A stretch of 64,000 nucleotides of DNA from contig CM060925.1 of the NCBI GenBank assembly GCA_030737875.1, positions 483,475,514 through 483,539,513 of the forward strand, in the 5' to 3' direction. The notes under the pieces were generated by a model, which did not search any database, was not told where the DNA came from, and saw only the letters and a program-made list of their open reading frames with translations. Positions 57,803-64,000 of this stretch are shown piece after piece; position 1 is the first letter of the stretch; each line of letters opens with the position of its first letter. Made by a program: the position numbers and the translations under genes. Source of the DNA: Allium sativum (lineage: Eukaryota; Streptophyta; Magnoliopsida; Asparagales; Amaryllidaceae).

Positions 57803-57846
<44 letters not shown>
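57803..57846. repeat. (TA)n microsatellite
   Basis: About 22 TA units directly left of the MITE. A shorter TA stretch lies directly right of it (58402-58420), so the MITE appears to have landed in a TA tract. Confidence 0.95.
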
Positions 57847-57848
<2 letters not shown>

Positions 57849-58398
57849 GGTGCTAAGGGAACCCCAATATATTCTTCCTAATACCACAATTAAAAAAAAT
57901 AAAACTCATTAAATTTTGTATGCTTCCTAATACCACATTATTTCTCCATTCTAAACTCTCACTCAATCATTATTTGCCGAACTAATTATGTACCAAGATA
58001 ATCTAAAAACCTTAATCTCTCGTAATCGTTGTCTTCTTCGCATCTCTCGATAGAAAATTCAAATTCATACGATAATCTCCCAATTGTTTGGTGATCTGAA
58101 AACCCTAATCTCTCACTTTCTCTTCTAGTTTGTTTAATTCAAACATTATTCACGGCTTTTATATATCAATCGGCATTGTGGCTTCGAATTCGTTGATCGG
58201 TTATAGATCTAGGGTTTAATTCGTTTATCGGTTTTAGAAATAAGGAAGAACGAATATCGAGCAAAGTAGAAATAAGGTAATATAGTGTGGTAGCCCCTAT
58301 ATTTTAAGTGTGCGGTATTAAGAAGAGTGTAATACTAATTCTTGTGGTATTTTTTAGTCGTGGTATTAGGAAGAACATATTGGGGTGCCCTTAGCACC
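57849..58398. mobile_element. 550-bp MITE with 39-bp terminal inverted repeats
   Basis: The left end starts GGTGCTAAGGGAACCCCAAT; the right end, read on the other strand, starts GGTGCTAAGGGCACCCCAAT. Matching continues to ATACCAC with about two mismatches in 39 bp. No transposase is encoded. The superfamily is uncertain because the TA-rich flanks hide any target duplication. The interior has AAAACCCTAATCTCTC and a TCTAGGGTTTAATTCG stretch that resemble plant gene 5' leaders. Confidence 0.88.
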
Positions 58399-60699
58399 AC
58401 ACTATATATATATATACATACACACACATATACATACATACATATATACATATATATATAGGTAAAAAAACAAAAAGTACAATGTAATATTTCAACCCAT
58501 ACCTAAAATGAGTTAAATATTACATACCTAAAAGCATTTAAGGAAAATGTTAAGGTAATCATTAAATACATGTTTGAAAAGGGTGAATGAAAACTATAAG
58601 CTAAAAATTAAGAGAATTTAGTTTTAAGGTGAAAATGAATGAGATGAGACGAGAGATGATTAAGGAGACCATATTCGATTTTATATATAATACATTCTGA
58701 AAATTCTAATTGAAAATAAATCGTAACATAAAACCAAAAGTTACCTTTGTACAACATCTTCACTACTAAATAAATTCTCCTCAAAATCAATCGTTATTTT
58801 TGTGTACTTGGATAATTGGAACACAAATGGAGCATTATAATTTCAAACAGAAATCCAAAAAGAATGATGAAACATATGCTTGAAAATAGTTTGTAGAATG
58901 ATGAAACATATGCTTTAAAATAGTTTATAAAATAGATGTTATTAAGACAACCATTAGAGCGATCTATAGATAAATAAACATTATAAAATGTTCAAAGTCA
59001 TTGAAATTATTAATTATATATTTAGAGCAACCTAAATAGTGAAGGTCTATAAATTAAAAAAACAATAAATACATGAAAATAAAGTCAATATCAAAAATAG
59101 GAACGAAGAAGAACGACGTCTACCTATTTAGAGTAGATTAGATCACGATCGAGACATGAATTCTGATGATGAGTCAAAAAGCATAATACAATGGAACATA
59201 ACCAAAGGAAGAGCATACCTAAAGTTATGCAAAGGATCAATTAAGATTAATATGAAAAATATAAATTGTACTGAAGAAACAAAAGTATAAAACAATAAGA
59301 CTTAATCAAAGGAAGTGCATACCTAAACTTGAGCTGGAAATCGATAATCAATCAACCAATACTTAATTTCTTGTAAAGTAAACTATATTTGAGGGGAAGA
59401 ATTAACAATTGATACTGCAGTGTAGAAAATAGATATTGGAAAATGAATTTAGTAAATGAGAATAAAAGCAACCGATAATGCCAACATGTAAGAAATGAAA
59501 ACAGAAGAGTGAAAATGAAAAGGTCATATTTAAGGACAGAATATAAAGAAAAGAAACGAACAACATTAACAATTTTGGACAATTTTTGCAAATAAGGACA
59601 ATGCGTAAGCCATTGAACAAACGTTTAAAGCAAGTAAGTGAAAAGTTTAAGCCAGAAATCAAGAAATTTCTTGTGTTTAAGAATAAAAGTTAGAAATAAA
59701 TATTATAATTGGTATCTTGCCGAAAAGCCGAAATTGGAAGAAAATAAAATCTAAATTCCAAATTATTGGCAAAGTCAAAAGCATATAAAGAGAAAAAACA
59801 AATAAAATGAACATAATTGTATTTTAAAGATCCGTTATCATATTACATTGCCAAATTACATATTACTTTAATTTTTTTTTATGAAATTGAAAATTATAAA
59901 AATACTAAAGTAGAAAATTAAATAAAACCTAGTGATAATTGAAAAAAATACATATTACTTTAAATAAAATCTAGGATAATTGGAATGATTACAATAAATA
60001 AACTTAGAAAGGGGAGTGTTTTAACTGAGAAATGTGAGTTGAAAATTAATTTAGGTCTTTTCAATTAAGTATACTAATGAAATTAGAAATAATAAGAGAA
60101 AACAATTTGAAAAATGGAAGACATAAAAATAATGATAGAAACATAGAAGAGGAATGAGGAATTTTTAATGAAACGGCGGAGAAGAGGAAATGAGATTACT
60201 AGAGTAGCAAAAAAATTGATATTTAGATAGGATAAGCCTTTTATATTTTGTCGATTGCATAATGAGATACCATTAGTTGCTAAGTCAATTATGGTAAAAT
60301 ATTGAAATTTTAGTTGGAAGCGAATAATGTACTACGAATTATATGGAATATAATATTTAGCTTGATAGTGAATTAGAGAGAATTCTAAAAGTGCTATATT
60401 CACTTTCTTATATAATAGTAAATTAATATATTTGGGAAAACAAAAGGATTTTTAATACAAAATGAATGTTTGGAACAGAAATTTATAAGGTGTCATTAAT
60501 TATAATTCATTATGTAGGGAATGCTTGAGAAATATTTTTTTATTTTTGGTGGGCTGATTGTAAACTTCTATCCAAATGAATGAGAGTGGAGGATTTGAGT
60601 TAAGAGCAAATGTGGTGCAAGAAAAGTCAATATCATATTTACTTCCTTATATAATAGAATAGATGTTATATATAGACATAATAGGAAGATAATGAAAAA

Positions 60700-62150
60700 A
60701 AAATCATGACTCCATTAGAATTCTTTTAAGAAATACATGCGATAAGCAAAAATAATGACAAATTTAAGATAGTCAAAATTTGTTTATATAATAGATATAA
60801 TAAATATAATAAGAATATAATCAACAAAACATTCATGAGTCCATTACAATTCTTTTAAGAAATAACTGCAATAAGCAAAATTAATGAAAAATTTAGGACA
60901 ATTACACTTCGATAACACATGGCACCACGTGAGGTTTTGAGAAAAATGGAACTGGAAAGCCTCCAGATGAATATTGTGCTTTCATCTGTTATATTATATG
61001 AAAGAACAACCCGAATTTGTAGACATTAAAAATATTGGTGTGAAAATATTTGAATATTAATTGTTGAATTTATATTTTAAAGGAGTAAAGTGGAAGAAAA
61101 AAAACGAGGAGAAAAAATATGAACACTACAAAGTGTGTTGATTTGAATATTAATTCTAGTTATAAATATGGCAGTGAAAATTATTGAATATTAATTGCTT
61201 AATTTATATTTGAATGCAGCAATGAGGCAAATTATGAAGAAATAATGCTTAGATTTGAAAGAATTATGATCAATTCTATTTAACTTTATTTATATAATAA
61301 AATTAATAATAAGAGTTATAAAAAAAGCATTCAATTGATAATAAATTTAGCAAGTATGTGAAAAGAAATTGGGATAGTAAGTTTTAACATTAATAGGGGA
61401 AGTTTATGCTTTCATATAATATAAATGGAACCCAAAGGTCTTTGGAGGAAGATTGTGCTTTCACATAATATAACAGATAATGACAAATTTAAGACAATTA
61501 AACTTTGTTTATATAATAAATATATTACATAGAATTAGTATATAATAGGAAGATAATCAACAAAAGTTCATTAGAATTCTTTTAAGAAATACCTGCAATA
61601 AGCAAAATTAATGAAAAATTTAAGACAATTAAAATTCGATAACACATGGCACCACCTTAGGTTTTGAGAAAACTGGAACTGAAAAGCCTCCAGATGAATA
61701 TTGTGCTTTCATCTATTATACTATATGAAAGAACAATCTGAATTTATAGATGTTAAAAATATTGGCGTGAAAATATTTGAATATTAATTGTTGAATTTAT
61801 ATTAGAATGGAATAGTGTGGAAGGAAAAAAATGAGTAGCAAAAATATGAATACAAAGTGTGTAGATTTGAATATTAATTCTAATTAAAAATATAATAGTG
61901 AAAACTTTTGAATATTAATTGCTTAATTTATATTTGAATGGAGAAAGGAGGCAAACTATAAAGTAATAATGCTTAGATTTGAAAGAATTACAATTAATTC
62001 TATTGAACTTTATTAATATAATAAAATTAATAATAAGAACGATAAATAAACATTCAACTGATAATAATTTTAGCAAGTATGTGAAAAAAATTGGGATTGT
62101 AAATTTTTAACATTAAAAGGGGAAATTTGAAATTGTGAATGTCTAACAGT
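60700..62150. repeat. Tandem duplication with 727-bp offset in Helitron 5' region
   Basis: TCTTTTAAGAAATA at 60851 and 61578, and CTCCAGATGAATATTGTGCT at 60961 and 61688, give the same 727-bp offset. Similarity continues to TTTGAATATTAATTG and a TTGAAAGAATTA stretch at the right. Each copy has TGTGCTTTCATCTATTATA-like ends resembling the Helitron terminus. Confidence 0.85.
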
Positions 62151-62584
62151 GGAAGAAAAACATTACTGTAGAAAACCAAGTTTAAACTCATTTTCCACCA
62201 TTGATTAATTTCTTTGGACACATGTCATCATATTGATTTTTTGGCAGAAATGGACTCGAAAGGTCTTTGGACAAAAATTGTGCTTTCATATAATATAATA
62301 GATATGCTGTAACACCCCGTGTATTCTATAACTGTGGAATTAACAAATCAAAGTATAATTAATTTGAAATCAAAGAACTAAGGGAAACGGGATACGCCAT
62401 TGCGTTCGTCTCGGAAAAATACGCGAAATAGAGTCCGAGTTTTCGAAAAACGGAGTCCGTATGAAGAAGATATAGCCTCTGGAAGTTTCTGAATTAAGTT
62501 TAAAATTCAAACAGAATAAAATAAGCTCAGAAAACAAAAATGGGGCCCAATGGGCAAGGGCGGAAAAAGTCCCGCCTGACGCAC

Positions 62585-62700
62585 CCAGGTCGACTGGGCT
62601 GTCGACCTGGTCTAACCAGGTCGACAGGGCTGTCGACAGGGCTGTCGACAGGGGTGTCGACCTGGTCCAGACCAGGTCGAGCCCAGTCTAACCTGGCTGG
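62585..62700. repeat. GTCGAC palindrome array in chromovirus U3
   Basis: CAGGGCTGTCGA repeated at 12-15 bp and GTCGACCTGGT/ACCAGGTCGAC inverted around 2 bp. The outer parts (CTGGGCTGTCGACCTGG, CCAGGTCGAGCCCAG) can fold back. The array ends about 140 bp before the TATA box. D's LTR lacks it. Confidence 0.88.
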
Positions 62701-62837
62701 CCTATGCTATGTTGGTCGATTTTCTGTGGTCTGCTTTGTCATTAGGGCTAGGTGGCAGGCTCTAATTGGTCCCTCTTGCGAATGAATGGCTACGATCAAT
62801 CCAAGCGACATTAATGGTCCTAATCAGTTCATAAACT

Positions 62838-62845
62838 CTATAAAA
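62838..62845 (+). promoter_or_regulatory. TATA box of the right-edge LTR
   Basis: CTATAAAATG in AACTCTATAAAATGACCC, about 530 bp into the LTR. Confidence 0.6.
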
Positions 62846-64000
62846 TGACCCTAGACTCTACCTAGGTTTCTTACACAATTCTCTAGCCTCCATTGCTCTC
62901 TTCTTCTAATTAAAAATAAAAAAATGGCGTCTCTGCTCTGCTGGAATTAAAACTAGAAGATAATCAACATCAGCCTAAGCAATTCAATTCAAACTAGAGA
63001 TTAAAGTTTCTGCAAAGATTCTACAAGGAGTTAAAGTTCTTTCTTTAATCCAATCAAGGCAAGTACAGTTATTCTCCGCTATAAACGTTAATTATAATTT
63101 TGATACGCATTTAAAACTGAGTTTGAGGTTGTATATATTCTCTTCTGTTGGATCTATTTTCCGTGACTGTTCTGTATTCCTTTCTTCTTTTCTGTTTCTA
63201 TAGCCAGGCTACCACGAGCCTGTGCCCAATCTCATAAAGAGATTAACGTATGAACGCAAAATTTGGGACAATTAATGAATGATGCGAAATTTGACAAGAT
63301 TGAATTGAATGTATGACTTGAGGTCTAAGGCATAAAATATATTGGACATGTGACTTGGGATTGGATGCATAAATTTGACTATGAACATATAATTTATGCA
63401 TGTTGTATGCATAGTTATGTTGTAATTTAGATCGGTAATTAATTAGAAAATAAGCATATAAACTAGTTTTAGACCTATGCATATTCTGTGATAAAAGAAG
63501 AAGAGGAACCTTACATATGATTTGAGACTTTGGACAAGATGCATATAAAAGTCAAGATTTGATTTTTAGAAGATATGATTTAAAGATTTAGATTTTTGGG
63601 TATAGTTTGCATAATGATTCATGACTTAAAAAGAAGAAGATATGGAAGCTTAGGTGTAAAAGATTTGCATTAATTAGGATATCTATTATTGAGATTACAC
63701 CTAAATAGGGATTTTTGGATATATGGCATGCATTGAAATTAATGGTTATATTTGGTGTAATTTATATGTGAATCTGCTATAAGATGCTAGTTTAACAAAA
63801 ATTGGAACATATGTTATATGGCAAATTATATCCATATTCTGTGCTATGTAACTTTATGAAAACATGGAGTATATGTTGTGAATCATGACAATTATGTAAG
63901 CATGTGAACTTAGGCCTAATTTATGTTTAGGCAAGGCATGTAAATAGAACCTTTAGAAATATTAAATTTACTAAATCTGCTAATTTGTCTAGTTGCCTAA

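Larger units (their letters stand above)
55340..59700. repeat. Degenerate units of about 2 kb inside the Helitron
   Basis: Three blocks begin with similar words: TCTCATATTATAAAGTAGAT at 55340, TCTCATATAATAAAGTAGAA at 57210 and TTCTTGTAAAGTAAACTATA at 59369. Each is followed in the same order by AAAATAGAAT-, AAATGAAAAT- and TTGAGCAATTTTTG-like sequence and a GTTTGAAA..GTGAATGAAAA stretch. A partial copy lies at 58540-58760. Spacing is about 1.9 and 2.1 kb. Confidence 0.55.
54547..62302 (-). mobile_element. Non-autonomous Helitron, 7.8 kb, minus orientation
   Basis: The minus-strand 5' end reads TCTATTATATTATATGAAAG at 62302. The 3' end is a hairpin (CCGTGTGCGTAGCACGGG, 54572-54555) followed by TTCACACTAG ending at 54547. 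That gives TC...CTAG ends with host A (54546, complement T) and T (62303) on either side, the A-T insertion rule for Helitrons. The hairpin has a 2-bp bulge. No Rep or helicase coding is found; the interior is AT-rich and made of degenerate repeats plus a MITE. Confidence 0.72.
62308..64000 (+). mobile_element. Chromovirus LTR start, cut by the window end
   Basis: Starts TGTAACACCCCGTG. Its first 200 bp match the reverse complement of element D's LTR start: ATTGCGTTCGTCTCGGAAAA, then ACGCGAAATAGAGTCCGAGT and CGGAGTCCGTATGA. It is therefore a relative of D in the opposite orientation. It has a GTCGAC array (62585-62700), a TATA box (62838) and then TGCATA-rich sequence like D's transcribed region. 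The end and interior lie outside the window. Confidence 0.85.

Overview
This window looks like nuclear DNA of a plant, probably a eudicot. It is AT-rich, with no operons, ribosome binding sites or CRISPR, and is built almost entirely of nested transposable elements. The markers are plant-type LTR retrotransposons (Tat-lineage and chromovirus Ty3/gypsy, Ty1/copia), a Helitron, a MITE, satellites and microsatellites. I find no convincing host gene, rRNA gene or functional tRNA gene. Lineage names rest on motifs read by eye; no database search was possible.

Layout. 1-1018: a 28-bp minisatellite, a long hairpin and unassigned sequence. 1019-16560: the remains of a minus-strand Tat-like element (element A), with an antisense accessory ORF on the plus strand (1019-3520), a decayed gag (5525-7258) and an LTR-like block (15430-16560). 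A second element (B, 7259-15413) sits inside A. B has 2.3-kb LTRs, one nearly complete gag, a 103-bp tandem array and no pol. 16560-20386: low-complexity and degenerate repeat DNA, a tRNA-like/SINE-like unit and a GTCGAC palindrome cluster. 20387-34733: element C, a 14.3-kb Tat-lineage element. It has LTRs of about 0.9 kb, decayed gag-PR-RT-RNaseH-INT on the plus strand, and a 4-kb antisense gene with apparent introns on the minus strand before the 3' LTR. 34734-41873: a GTCGAC foldback and fragments resembling LTRs. 41874-53457: element D, a chromovirus (Del/Tekay-like) in minus orientation. Its 3.9-kb LTRs are almost identical and it has a perfect ATTCC target duplication, but its coding region is gutted. 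D splits the LTR of a minus-strand copia element (boundary at 53581). 54547-62302: a non-autonomous Helitron in minus orientation made of degenerate repeated units, with a 550-bp MITE inside. 62308-64000: the start of another chromovirus LTR related to D's, cut by the window end.

How the parts relate. A, B and C look like successive degrees of reduction of one retrotransposon lineage: C has gag, pol and the antisense gene; A keeps gag and the antisense gene; B keeps gag only. B and D lack enzymes they would need, so they must have moved using proteins supplied by relatives. The most unusual feature is in C. The antisense gene appears to have its own TATA box, and its upstream region carries a palindromic array very like the array upstream of the LTR TATA box.
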